From: Pestalotiopsis fici W106-1
Taxonomy: Eukaryota > Ascomycota > Sordariomycetes > Amphisphaeriales > Sporocadaceae
Assembly (NCBI RefSeq): GCF_000516985.1
Contig: NW_006917098.1
Coordinates: 2,170,001 to 2,234,000, forward strand
DNA length: 64,000 nt
Direction: 5' to 3'
Under the pieces are notes generated by a model, which made no database searches, was not told the origin of the DNA, and saw only the letters and a list, made by a program, of their open reading frames with translations. Positions 40,001 to 49,547 of the stretch are shown here, in pieces (within the stretch, counting starts at the first letter, position 1; every line of letters starts with the position of its first letter). Made by a program: the position numbers and the translations under genes.

Positions 40001-40280
40001 CTTCGTCGCTCTCCCCCAGGACCTCGCGGATTTCTACACAGCTCCGCGGGAAAATACCAGAGAAGACGCGTGCTTCCAGCGTCTGGCCTTTGGAGGAAGT
40101 CAAGCCAGCCAATAGCGAAGGTGGGGCTAACAGGTACCCGCGCAGCCATTGGCCGTCGGGGGTTTCTTCAATGATGTATAGGTCATCGCCGATTTCGAGG
40201 GGGAGTTCATTGTCGGCCTGGGTGCTGAAGGGATAGGTCGCGACGGCGAAAGCAATGCGCGGCAACGGCTGCCACGGCAT
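34071..40280 (-). CDS. DCK1: DOCK-family guanine nucleotide exchange factor (fungal Dck1-like)
   Basis: Predicted Rho/Rac-type GEF acting at the membrane with an ELMO-like partner, by analogy with DOCK proteins and yeast Dck1. The start is the ATG at 40280 (MPWQPLPRIAFAVATYPF); the 4 codons upstream begin with TTG. Domains in order: SH3-like domain at residues 8-85; a serine/basic linker; a DHR-1/C2-like lipid-binding domain about 620-765 (RSDIYITLDQALLSRQN); a long helical repeat region; and DHR-2 about 1480-1845, with YEGSPTERTSAFTDR, HEHHAEKILYHTAESFP and TILRRSEIVQVEELQL. The C-terminal 150 residues are low complexity and basic. The frame is 2069 codons, but 34718-34771 has perfect intron signals and is a 54-nt in-frame intron, so the mature protein is probably 2051 residues. 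Length suits fungal DOCK proteins. The many open frames on the opposite strand are shadows. Confidence 0.93.
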   Translation of the reverse strand: MPWQPLPRIAFAVATYPFSTQADNELPLEIGDDLYIIEETPDGQWLRGYLLAPPSLLAGLTSSKGQTLEARVFSGIFPRSCVEIREVLGESDEASTDDNASYAGEEEAARFGSDSGKSGVASIEKKRTRSSPGKSKNNTGSSSSPASPISHRGGTPVGLSVPATREPGAPKPPAPVPMLKIGDETPTSISEPLIDEIASCLREWHSTNLHELLLTRQYAKLEKVSQLINTLDLSRRQFLHNVLTATEYDALREKTVWDLVKGNKLCGGEVIVRDPSQRGRVLTGDDSVVEITKLQSVMSLLDEPPQPNVELTALHHLLVDVKSFAGSSNEATTLVVYLVSKPIGGFPVALSESYVIEVPAGGTMGHMARNTQMRTLFADLASSEIGDLPSADSELYLVVKVRAPQQVVVGKPPSRSGTVAQAMSGFSKEKTPVSSGGSKSSRRSMVWGSTRSAFSRGGMKLDALSEQEERPNTDTQESRDGSLPPGTANSRTASVSAEGSQSVNMVAERMVGMGVLKLNQIMKQPDESEHVMTIWSPSTRFTAEQPEHGDDWDDLINHLLDSKSGQYEKSRRADRLQVQLKAFDSADADALIKSTPTLLSGITKTNKMGFSGAPTKPRSDIYITLDQALLSRQNLISRFGGSATSISGNVHGGNLVLSLEVRRPSGEKIENCIFPSSNGEVLTTWRSFAVERGEPWRQTLRLSLEPSDVMSCHVLMTLSDLPNAPFAVSYIPLWDQQAFVKDGPHTLLLYKLDEFTQTPHAGPSGRGGYLTLPWGTRNEPSDVTGPLAALRVQTYLCSTRFSQDRTVLGLLRWKEQPKEDIPHLLKQLIFVPEIEVVKLLSDVLDALFGILVEYQNNDEYEDLVFMALVRVLGIVHDRRFNLIPLVDQYAEKKFNYPFATPCLVRSFTRLLSKPTEPESARKLRATLKVVRHILKFITHARGQQKVKEADIGITSTNPGFTRHLQSIFKALDAMMRSNKAVLVGSQTLAVQHFHTWLPELTGLLTTEEILHIAIDFMDSCTSVKGKLVLYKLVLIINYSKLDLFSNPEQRQALCANTVRWIAPHWGTPDVVSDQWKEQVRLCCSVLASQVYHLGPEIPDYIPKILESYLAIQQTELKPKARLSLLFPSSYPFPTKAINGTAQFDEALIELSAVLSALSNSPSGMQLELADGDVATHVHNALQVHMSILQGEAFPSTWLSVHIFHHKSVMKSLQYLASILLDSCLPDPDEAEGFNTELWKMFFTTLLKLVSNGCLALETFPEQKRRAVWKIAGDVREHGAELLRRTWEAIGWDATPDERTRYGLDKMGGYQVQYVPTLVGPIVELCLSVHEGLRKMAVEVLQTMIVSEWTLSEDLSAIQMEMIDYLDFYFKDKQITESVLQKLFITELLDRFAPLSQVEGEPLYTALQDLIGTVDEFLDLLVAVHSGEGGSAASQLISRLRLMEFLRDMQKEEIFIRYVHQLARLQAGARNHAEAGLALRLHAELYDWNPVKITSALSDPAFPAQTHFERKERIYFDMIKHFEEGEAWSSALAAYKELQYQYENNVFEFAKLARTERAIANIYETLTKSDKLVPKYFKVVFKGLGFPPSLRDKEFVYEGSPTERTSAFTDRMQEQYPAAQVLTTGDVDSEVEGQFLVITSLSPHRDLTHHVFQRAKVPQAIRDYLLSAHPQLFSITSKRNTSGPVHEHHAEKILYHTAESFPTILRRSEIVQVEELQLGAKETAIERIVRKTQEMTTVEKRLSEDDSVAQLLVDAIGVSINPESENSVVCYRQLLPSPDTDDEDDENGEVDEPELNEQETAIKMALVDHAIMIKRCLTNFSQSRNTILTNGYKDLYPRKFVSLNVTWSCDANQSAVFEQTFAPEIEIFSPTQPVRDVNSSVPSPTWRKASPVNESSPIKQQGDGNAYVLGGGVVEEAATVQPISVKQRGTRLSFLGGRRKESRESNGEGVIGLHENDSNTTPSSHPGSQRSMGKENRRSFFRGPSSHETIISAKPFGHPHDSPEHGTPDWAHDIPPKSSERVGVAEKGSEKAFDSGTPRLGSVRKRLSLLKLGGSKRGKPNGFIGGVEEE
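34718..34771 (-). other. In-frame 54-nt intron in the DOCK gene
   Basis: On the minus strand the donor is GTAAGT at 34771 and the acceptor is GTGCAG at 34718, with a TGCTAAT branch-like sequence 12-16 nt before the acceptor. Its length is divisible by three and it has no stop, so the gene reads open with or without splicing. Removal joins DLYP directly to LFEQTFAPE. Confidence 0.8.
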
Positions 40281-43200
40281 TGGATCAGTCAATTGAGCGT
40301 GTCGGTCGCGCCGAGGCTACTGGCGCGATCGATCGCATAAAGAAGTTGCTGTTGTCTGTCGATAACGAGGCAGGGCGATGCCACGACTGCGCTTCTGACT
40401 AATCAGATCGGCCAAGTATCTCGGACAGAGAAGAGAGGGAGAGAGAAATTATAACGGAGGCGGCACCGAATCGGAAGAAAAATAAAATAAAATAAACGCG
40501 GGGAGGATCCAGCGGTGTTTCAGCACGATAGGAAACCAGGTTGCTACGATAAAGCGGCTCGCAAGTCCGTGATATGCTGATCGTGTATATCTTCGCGGTG
40601 CGCGTCGTGTCGTGTCGGGTCGGGCCGTCGGGTGTGGTTGTAGAATAGGCGAAAGGTGGCCAGGAGAAGAAAGGAAGTTATCGTCGGACGTGTATGTAGG
40701 TTGAACCAGGGTGGAATGACGGAAATGAATCTCTCCCAAGGGATGGGCAGAACGAGTGAAGGCGGAGCAATGGGGTTGCTCGTTTGAAGATTAGTATTGT
40801 ACTAGATCATAGAAGGAGAAAAAAAAGAAGAAGACTAGAAGGGTATTGGAATGCAGAAAATGTGCTGCTTTGCAACGCCCGTCCCAGAGGAAAAAAGAGG
40901 TCAAGATCGAGAGAAGAGCTCGAGACACAACAAGGAGGTGCAGAGAATACTCTGTACCAACTAGGTACGATGCCGAGCTTCGTCGCAAGATAGTGAACTC
41001 CAAAAAGTCACTCCCCAAACCACGACCAACACACGACCCAGATTGGTTAGGTAGGTAGGTAAATGTAGGCAAGCCCCCCCGTCTAGGTGCACTACAGCAG
41101 CAGTAGGTCGGACGCTCGGTTGCAAACAGACACAAGCAGACACATGGAACGTCTGTCTAGAGTTAGTCGTTGGGTCCAAAACATGAAGACCCGGGAGCGA
41201 GTGCCAGATTTGCTGCAAGGGTATCCCTAGGTGGGCTATTTGGGGGGCTTCTAAGTTCTAAGGGGACCCTCATACGAATGGAGCCAAAAGGGTAAAATTG
41301 AAATGTATGTTTGGAGTCTCCACGAACGCTATTAGGCCGCCGTGTGGCTGCGAGGGAAAATTGACCTGGTCGGTCCCCTGACGAGATTTGACCACCACAA
41401 CCACCCCCATGGGAATTTGGAACAAATCACCAATCCAACTATCATTTGCCGACTTGTTATTTATTATTATCATCAACATCAGTTACCTGGGTACGTGGTA
41501 GCTAAGCTAGAGTACCTAGGGGACGAATCGCCAAGGGCCTTGATCGTGAAGTGACCTTCCATTGCGGCAACATCCCTCCTTGAGCCGCCCTTCTTCAGGA
41601 TCGATAGAGATGGTTCGATCTGAATACCCAGTGATTGATTCCGTACATCCCCAGTAAACCCCTATGCAATTCGCACGGGGCTGGTCACCTATGAAGTAAA
41701 AGCAAGTATCCATTGGCGGTTCACAGTCAGACTCTTTTTTGTCTTCAACGTTTTTTTTCTGTCTTGCACAACCTCGGGCGTTGACAACCAACCCAGCCAT
41801 GATGCATGCAAGCACTTACGCCTACAGGATTTCGCCTGCATGTCGCAAATGCTCAAAGGTACCTTGAAAGGGATGGAACGCGGATGGGAGCGTTAGCGAC
41901 TGTACCGGCCTGGCACTCTTTTCATTGCCTCTATCACATACGTGCATTAGGCAATTTGGGTATTATGTCGATCATTGCTTGCTTTCACTCACTACATACA
42001 ATGCAATATGTCCATGGCCATGGAAAACACAAAACTCTACCAGTATGCTATTTTGACGTCCAACACAGTCATGACCTGGTGATTTAAATTCGCTATTTCA
42101 ATGTGCCAATAGGTGAAAAAGTGCAACACAATCATAGCATACCCAGGTAACATAAAGGTGGTACAAGCCCGTACGCCACGTTCATCGAATGGGAACATGT
42201 CTCGGAGCCGGCCTGGCTTCCCCGCCGCGCCGCATCTCAGATTTCCTGCCATTATTTATTGATTCTTCTTTGCGACGATCCCAGATCTCCGGCTCAAGTA
42301 CGCCATTTCTCTTTCCCATCCTCATAACCGCATGACTGTTGAAAAAAGGCTTTCCCCCTGCAGAAAAAGTACGACTCGTTATTGGAAAATGGGAGCAACG
42401 GAAGGAGGGGGAGAATCAATGATGCTGTCATTTGTTTGCAAAGCACGCCCAAAACCCTCTATCGTCGATACAAGCACATGCTCACAAAAAAAACAACACC
42501 AGCAGAAAACCACACCCCACAGCATAAGCCCGGAAGGAAGCCCTTGCATCTTACACTCAATGCCGCTGGTATCTCGTCCAATGGAAGCAGTCCCGCGGCC
42601 CCCAGTTGGGTCGCTATGGGGCGCGTTCCTGCATTGGGGCGTGTCCAAGGCAGTACGTAGATCTGGAGTTGGGCTTTATAGTAATAAGGGTAGTTAGTAA
42701 ATTCCAGATGATCACTACAATTACTTTTCTCTCTAGACGACGCCGCACGGAGAGAAGGAATATCATTTCGGCAACGGAGAATTCTCGCGTGGAGAAGGTC
42801 GTTTATACTTTCAATAATAAAAAAGCCCAACGAGCAGCATCTCGTCTAGCCCATGCGGCGCTAGAAACGTGGGCTATTCTTCGCATAGAAAAAAAACGCC
42901 CGCGTTCCCTGTCAATGAATAGCGTGCTGGTCCGGTCCTCACGGTAGTCGCGTACACTACACAGTATGCTTTGCTCGCGTCTTTTTTCAAAGTGGTTTAA
43001 GAATCGAATTTGCCTTCTAATTTCTCCTCCGAAGCGACCCCTATTTGTTTCAACGGCCGAGATTCTAGCGTACTTCTGACGGAGAAAAGGACAAGCAATT
43101 GGCTCATTGTGCGTGATGAGCTACAGAGCGGTTGGGAGCCTCACAGGTGAAAACATATTATACACTCGCACAATCGACAAAGTGTTTCATATATTGGCCA

Positions 43201-43704
43201 TAGATGGTAGAAGACCCTGGATAGCTTCAGCCGCGGTTTATAGCGTATACAGAGGTTAGAAAAGGTTCGTCAACGCCTGGGCTAATATCCCGTGTCTCTC
43301 CCTAGCAATCCGCCGCATCTTATCCTGTCTCATTGCGGCTATGTCTCTACTCGAAACTCTGCCGAAGGAAACCAAAGGCAAGGCGCTGTAGCTACCTTTT
43401 AGACCTACCTATGCAGGTCATATGCCAATGTGCATGCTTTTTTCTTTCCACCGCTTGCTTCCGCCGATTGAACTGTCCTCGCCTTGCTGTATCACACAAA
43501 AGCCTGAACATTTTGCAATAGAATGACGTTTCTCTATATACTCGATACATTTTGATGACAATACTATCGCAGCGATGCAAATATCTAACAAATAAAAGAT
43601 ACAAATGGATATGAGATTGGCTATCCAATCATTATCCTCTTGGCCAAAAATGTGACTCCATCCAGCTTGCCAGTTATATCGTAAGACTTTTGACTAATTT
43701 TGTC
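40281..43704. other. 3.4 kb spacer between the DOCK promoter and the VTC4 3' end
   Basis: The left part is the DOCK upstream region, including a TAGGTAGGTAGGTA run at 41,048-41,061 and TACTCTGTA at 40,948. The right part is the 3' flank of VTC4. Open frames are at most about 120 codons and carry no recognisable domain. I see no RNA gene. Confidence 0.5.
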
Positions 43705-46087
43705 TTAGAGCTCGCCGACAGGCAACGCTGCCGTCCCGTTACCAGCCCCTTCGCCGTCGTGTAGTTTCTCAAACGCTTCCCGGTACGCAAACACAAAGTT
43801 GAGTATCAGGGCGATCATCAATGCAACACTGACAAACATGGGCCCGATCATATTGTCAAAATCTTTGCCACTGCGCTCGATAATCATGCTCTGTCGCTTG
43901 TGGAACATTGTGTAGCCCCAGAGTCCCGCCGCTGCAGCAATGGCAACATAGGCGATACCCATGCATTCTGCCAGGAAGTTTTTACCCGCAGCAGTGTAGA
44001 GACCAACGGCAAGAGTGCCCAACAGTACCGAAATGTGTTGCCACTTCAGGAACGTACGTTCGTTGGCAAGCCAGACCTTGGGCTCGACCTTGAGTTCGCC
44101 TTCGTTCTTGATCCAGGCCGTGGGCTCAATGACACCCTCTGGCAGCTTGACGCGATCACGGCGAAGGCGTGCATAACTGCCAATGGAGAAGCTTGGCAAG
44201 ATCTTGCCCAGTGTGCCATAGTTCTGCCGGCCATTCTCTTCTCCATCTGGGTGCTCATCATCCTCTGCTTGCTCGTCCGCGGGAGGAGCAGGTTGGTCGC
44301 GCCCTTGATTCGCCTGGTCTTCGGCTTGCACACGTTGTGCCAGGTATGACTGACCGACGGGTGAGCTTGTTGCAGGTATGTATGATCCTGCCGCAGCCGC
44401 TGCTTTGTACGAGGCGGAACCCTTGCCCAGGAAACTACCAACAACTTGCGCGTCTTCTGCACGACGGGCTTTTCTCTGTTCTTCCTCATCAAACGCCTGC
44501 TTGGGGCTCTTGCGAATGTCCCTCTCAAGGTCGCTGAGCCAGAAAGGAAGATTGTTGACGTAGTCTTCAAATAGAGATGCTACACCATGGACAAACTTTG
44601 AAAAGCGCGGCGCGGAGTGGACCAGGTGCGACCCAATCAAATCTTCAACCCAAGCTGGCTTTCTTCGGTTGGCATCCTCCTTGACCTTGATCTCAAGTAG
44701 TGCATATGGAAACTTGGCGACTTCGCTCTGGTTGATGTTCTTAAAGGGATATGACATGTTGCTGTCGTCAATATCCCGTCGATGCCAGCTACCTGGATCA
44801 CGGCAGGGTCTATCACGGTCGAGAGTATCTTCGCGGATGAAGGCAATGTCGGAGTCGATGGAAATCCTGACACGATCATCTGCGGGCTTCTGGAAGGCCG
44901 TGCGTGTGTAGACTGCCCTGAGGACTGGCTCTAGCTTGTTCTTGGTGATGAAGTCCTGGATTTCCTCAGCAGTCGTCTTGAATGCCTTGATCGTTTCCGG
45001 CTGCTGCCCCTGACGCTCCATCTTTTGAATTGTCTTCTCCATCTTGTACTCGCCATCGATGAATTGCTTGATATACTTATCCTTGATGTTGATCTTCTTT
45101 TCCTCACTCGTACCATTTTCATAAATGATCTTTTGCTCCAAGAAAATATCGGGCTTTGTGCTCAATTGACCATACCACCGCAGGCGCAACGAAGAGGCGT
45201 CCACTTGATGCTCAACCTTGCGCATGTACAGGTCGAACTTGGAGTTGTCCAAGTAGAGAGATGTAATGGAAGGGTCTTCATTTCCGTCCAATTCCTTTGC
45301 AGATGAGTCGCTGTAAACGAGAGCAGGGAGGCGCCGCAAGATATACGTCTTGACCTCGAGTAGGTTGTCTTGGTGGACCCAGACTAGATGATACGTCAAT
45401 TAGCCAACTTTGTTTGATCGATGCGCAACACATTGAACCTAGGGACCACTTACATTTGTGTGCAGTATATCTCTCTCCATTCTTTACTTCTTCCTGGTGT
45501 TCCAAGTCTGGTGGCGCCGTTTGTTCGCCTCCAGCCTCGAGGTTGGAGTCAATGATGTAGTAAATGGTTGAGAGTTTCTTGAGCAGCGGCGAGTATTCCT
45601 TTTCGGCATTGAGGCCGCGCTCGGACAAGCGAAGCTTCATCAGCGGGCGGACCTTGTATCTGTCGCCACGCTTACGGTCGTGCTTCTTGACAATCTTGAG
45701 AAAACCCGTGTAGTTGACGCTGCTGTACTTCTTCAGCTGCTCAATCTCATTCGTGATGTTGTCGATTTCGGCCTTCAGATCCTTGAGAGGCTGAGTGGCG
45801 ACATCTCCCTTGGCCTTGGCATCGGCAGGAGCGAGCTCCTTGAGCTTGTCAAATGCCTCATCAATGCGCTTCTGGAAGCTCTGGACGGTCTCTTCCTGGA
45901 AGGTGCAGACCTTTTCGAGCTGGACGTTGAAGATCTCGTCGCTGAACTTGGTCTCGTCCTCCTCGGTCCATGGCGTGTCGTCATCTCGATTGTCTTCCCT
46001 CAGTAGACTCTTGAGTTTCGAGTAGTCGATGTACTTGTCCTTCCACGGGCCGTAGGTGGCCTCGCGAAGAGTCTTGCCGAAACGCAT
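43705..46087 (-). CDS. VTC4: Vacuolar transporter chaperone subunit 4, polyphosphate polymerase (two exons)
   Basis: Membrane enzyme that makes inorganic polyphosphate from ATP and feeds it into the vacuole as part of the VTC complex. Exons 45454-46087 and 43705-45383 flank a 70-nt intron (45384-45453, donor GTAAGT), giving 770 residues; the splice creates HKFWVHQDNL. Domains: SPX domain, residues 1 to about 170 (MRFGKTLREATYGPWKDKYIDY), with the inositol-pyrophosphate-binding basic patch YTGFLKIVKKHDRK; the tunnel-shaped catalytic domain about 210-495; and three membrane segments about 655-745 (DUF202). Catalytic features of Vtc4 are present: paired arginines in LRLRWYG, lysine in LEQK, VYTRTAFQ, glutamate in FPYALLEIK (about residue 440) and lysine in PRFSKFVHG (about 474). 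Their retention supports Vtc4 rather than the inactive Vtc2/3 paralogues. Start: the upstream extension has no ATG. Confidence 0.93.
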
Positions 46088-47421
46088 CTCGGCGGCAGTG
46101 CGACAGAGCCCAATCGATAGCAAGTTCTGCTTTGAAAGAGTGAAGCGCGGGAGCAAGATATCCAAGAGAGTCTGGCTAATCGAGAAAACCCTAAGCTTCT
46201 GTCGACTGTGCAACTGCCGCGGCTGTTGTTGTTTGTTGTGGTGATGGTTATCCAAGGCAAGCCAGCCTCACTTCCCAGGTCCAAAGTTTCCGTACCAGCT
46301 CATGTCAACATTCGTCACCGTAGCTGCCCGCACACCCCACTCTGAGCTAGGACGCCCCACCCATTGGTCGGCCCTGTTCCAGACGGGCGCATTCAGCTAG
46401 ACCCCAGGCAGTGTAGCGCAGTTAACCCCAGCTACGGATTAGCTGAATTGGCCAATTGCCGTCTACCTCTGTGCAACGTGCTGCTGCACGTCTGCAATTT
46501 GTGAAGGCCTGGAGCATTCAACGTAATGCTTGAAAACTCCATCAACGCACATGCAAAGAAGCGGAAAAAATTATATGAAATAATCCACGTCTGCTGCAAC
46601 CAGGGTGCTCAGAAATGCAACTGGAATAGCCTCTCCCGAAGACCGACAGTCAAAGATGGCAAGTTCCGAGCCCACGGATACGGAGCATACCGAAAACAAT
46701 CAGAAGAATCGATGCATAAGCATTTATGGTACTTGTATAGTCCTTGAAAGTGGCCTGGTCATGTTATGATCATTCCAGGCGTGGTGTGCACTTTCCGTGG
46801 CGTAGATGGTGTAACTTGATGCAAACACAAAAGTTGATGCCTTTTATTCATAGCAATTTGGCCTAATTGGAATGATTTTAAAAGACCTAGAAAACGCACC
46901 GGGTCGGACCTCAGCAAGAAGAAATACAACAGATCATCCACTATCTCAGGCTGCAGGTTAAGAGGATGAAGAAAACACATCTTACGATGATAATACAATA
47001 CAATACAGTTTCTCACATTGCATCATATTACCATTTCGAAACATGAATAGTCATTGGGTTACGAGGTCCTGCAACAACATTGGATACAGCGGGCGGGCTG
47101 GATTCAAGAGCTCTGCTAGATGCTGATTACAATGGAAACGCTGCGGCGCGACAAGAGCACTCATGATCGCAGCCTGGAATTACTGCCCATTGGGAATTTC
47201 TAGCACACCAATCACATGAATAACTTGACGCCGATACGGAAAGCACCAGAAACCTTATCTGTATATGATGTAGCCTGACCTTTCCCTGGAAGCCTTCATC
47301 GGCTGCTATTTCAGGTCCGATATTCTGGGCTGGGAGGACCTACCACTAAGCATGCTTTCTCGGTCATTTTGTCTCATGGCATCCATCTTTTCTGGTGCTT
47401 CCTTCCAATTGCGACCAGCCC
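46088..47421. promoter_or_regulatory. Divergent promoter region of VTC4 and the opsin-like gene
   Basis: 1.3 kb between two divergently transcribed genes. Three CACGT-core sequences lie 390-505 nt upstream of the VTC4 start: AACGTG at 46475, CACGTC at 46487 and CACGTC at 46586. Phosphate-responsive Pho4/NUC-1 factors bind CACGTG or CACGTT, and VTC genes are phosphate-regulated in yeast, so these are candidate sites only. No gene is seen in the interval. Confidence 0.35.
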
Positions 47422-48757
47422 ATGACTTCCAACAATGACGTGACTTGTACGAAGGACAGTCGACGTCCTCCAGGAACCGTTCCACTCGAACGAGACAACT
47501 TACGACGAATCGCCGTCTTTGAGATCCTCGAATCAATCCTCTACTCACGTATACATCCTCTACACAGCATAATATATCATCCCAAGTACTCCTACGGCCG
47601 TTCTCATCCAGGCCTCATGACTCGTCTTTCGTATTGGAGTGATTGGGAAACCAAAGTGTTGGACACATCGCCCCTTGAGCACGCGGCTGCTCTAAACTCT
47701 TCGCAGAAAGCAAATTACGGACAGAACCATACATCCCTTCGGTTCGCGACATCTGCTTTGCTTTGGGTGGTTGTGGGCACTTATGTCATCTCCTTCCTCA
47801 TCTGCCTCGGTACGAGTTTCCGAAGACCACATGGCCAACGGGTCTTTCACTATATATTCACGATCTCCCTCCTCTCTGCGGCTATCCACTACTTTACTCT
47901 TGCCTCTCTCTTTGAGAGAATATCCAAGCTCTATTGGCCCAACTTGGCTGCACTTGGTGGGGCACGCCGGGATGAATCTAATGAGATGCATATGGCTGAG
48001 TCTGCCTACCTCTTCAGTGAGCACAATCTAAAGCAGCTATTTGTTGAAAAGCTATTATTGATATACCCCAGAAAAAGTCACATATGGAGCCATGGTGCTC
48101 GCATTGGGGTTGTTGAGCGGTGTGCCATGGGCCATGATCATCTACAACATCGCTCTCGCGTGGATCTGGTGAGAAGTATCCCCATTGGATTCTATGGTAT
48201 TAATGCTAAAGCGGCTCCTCGCCAGGATACACTCATATCTGGTCTTCCTCACGTCTAACATGTGGGATACATGGCCACAAACCTACCTTGAATCCTTCGC
48301 ATGGGGGTTCTTTGCCTTCGGTACCATTGCCTGGCTCATATTAGCCTCGAATATCCTCGGTCACGGCAGAGAGAGCGCAGTCAGATTGGGAGGCCACCGC
48401 CATTACGATTTTCTATCCATTTGGGCGGTGACGACGTGGTTCCTTTGGAACTTAACCATTGTCTCGAGTATCAGAGATACCGGGATCAGCCTCGACGTCA
48501 TGGACTGTTTTTTTGGGCTAGCCTTTGTTGTCGCCGATATTATGATGACACCGATCGCTGCATGGCTATTTTGCCATTCATCCCACACTCTTGACCACAA
48601 CAAGCGCGCGATATCTGACAGGGTTCACGACGATGGACGCGATCCTGAGGGTTCGACTGTGGCACCGGCACGTGGCACTGATCATCAACCAGAAACCTCG
48701 ACCCCGTTCACCCTCCGACAATACTTTCATAGGCACCCTCCGACGATACTTTCATAG
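47422..48757 (+). CDS. Opsin-related seven-helix membrane protein lacking the retinal lysine (three exons)
   Basis: Predicted exons 47422-48016, 48072-48168 and 48226-48757 give 407 residues. The introns are 55 nt (donor GTGAGC, acceptor CCCCAG) and 57 nt (donor GTGAGA, branch TGCTAAA, acceptor GCCAG). Seven hydrophobic segments can be placed: A about 107-132, B QRVFHYIFTISLL 139-162, C ending ALGLLSGV, D PWAMIIYNIALAWIW, E FAWGFFAFGTIAW, F FLSIWAVTTWFLW, G FFGLAFVVADIMMTPIAAW. These match the fungal opsin-related (ORP/YRO2/HSP30-like) family. The position of the retinal Schiff-base lysine in helix G, just before TP, is Thr339, so it should not bind retinal covalently. Helix C also lacks the acidic pump residues if the first splice is right. 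Its role is unknown; relatives are stress-induced plasma-membrane proteins. The long N-terminal tail (about 105 residues) is unusual and its start is uncertain. Confidence 0.75.
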
Positions 48758-48758
48758 G
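48709..48758 (+). repeat. 25-nt tandem duplication at the end of the opsin-like gene
   Basis: Two adjacent 25-nt copies (48709-48733 and 48734-48758) differ at one base. The second copy contains the present stop codon. Because 25 is not a multiple of three, the second copy is read in a different frame and supplies the last residues (HPPTILS). Confidence 0.95.
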
Positions 48759-49148
48759 TAGACGGGCTGCAAGAAAAATGACGAACAAACCTGCGGACCT
48801 TGTGAGTATTCAATGGGGTTGAGGGGTCATGTTGGCCGAGCCAATTCTAGGGGTGTTCCGCATTGACTTTATGGGTATAATGGGAACAGACTGCCAGAAG
48901 AGCATCAATGCTTCAAGTAGCATATCATAATCCATTAGGTCTATCATCCCTTGTGTGAAGACACACGATTGCTTTTCCACAGTTTTGAGTCTGAGTTTAT
49001 GAACCATTAAGCAAGTCCGAATGAATACTGGGTACCGAGCTGCATGAAGAGTAGTTTCTTTTTGTAAAGATGCCTAGCCATGGAGGCTGTTGTAGGTCGA
49101 GTGTCAATTACTGTATCAACGTATCTCGTATCCTCCTAGTATGGGTTC
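48758..49148. other. Convergent spacer
   Basis: 390 nt between the stop codons of the opsin-like gene and the minus-strand orphan gene. I see nothing in it beyond AT-rich 3' flanking sequence. Confidence 0.5.
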
Positions 49149-49547
49149 TTAGAGCTCCCTGAAGCCCTTATTGTCAAGCCACCAGTTGATTAGGCCCCTC
49201 TTTGCCAATTCTTCACCGAGTTCAGTCGTGCTATGAATCTCAATGAAACGTTCTCCTGGTACCTTAGACGGTCGGTTTGAACTCACCGGGGCCTTGCCCG
49301 GAGGTACAGCACACTTGTAGTTGCTTCTGTCTAGAGCCTGGATCTTTGCCGCCCAGTCTACCAGATTTCCAAGATCATGGCTTTCGGCGTAGAGTAAATT
49401 AGGCGCCGTGCCTCTCTGGAACATTACAAAGGGGATATTGTGATTGCGAGCATGCCTTTTAAACTTTCTGATTGCTTCTCTGTATGACGCTCGATCCAGT
49501 GTCATTCTTGGGCATCTGATCAGGGTATGATATATTGGTCCACCCAT
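49149..49547 (-). CDS. Hypothetical protein, 132 residues
   Basis: I do not recognise a family. I use the ATG at 49547 (MGGPIYHTLIRCPRMTLDR); the frame continues open upstream to 49604 but without another ATG, and an acceptor-like ACTAG lies just before the ATG, so an upstream exon is possible. The composition is protein-like, with a basic helix (REAIRKFKRHARNHN), a hydrophobic strand (IPFVMFQRG), a Trp-containing helix (LGNLVDWAAKIQ) and a C-terminal segment ELGEELAKRGLINWWLDNKGF. No signal peptide or membrane segment is seen. It sits between the opsin-like gene and the CmcJ-type gene. It may be a true small gene or the remnant of a longer one. Confidence 0.5.
   Translation of the reverse strand: MGGPIYHTLIRCPRMTLDRASYREAIRKFKRHARNHNIPFVMFQRGTAPNLLYAESHDLGNLVDWAAKIQALDRSNYKCAVPPGKAPVSSNRPSKVPGERFIEIHSTTELGEELAKRGLINWWLDNKGFREL

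Noticed and set aside
45278..46255. Extended N-terminus of VTC4 (upstream of MRFGK)
   Set aside because: The extra codons have no ATG and the SPX domain begins exactly at MRFGK, so the extension is 5' untranslated sequence.
48185..48225. Separate gene starting at the ATG-containing frame downstream of the opsin-like exon 2
   Set aside because: This stretch is the 3' part of a 57-nt intron with donor, TGCTAAA branch and acceptor; the frame after it continues helix D of the opsin-like protein.
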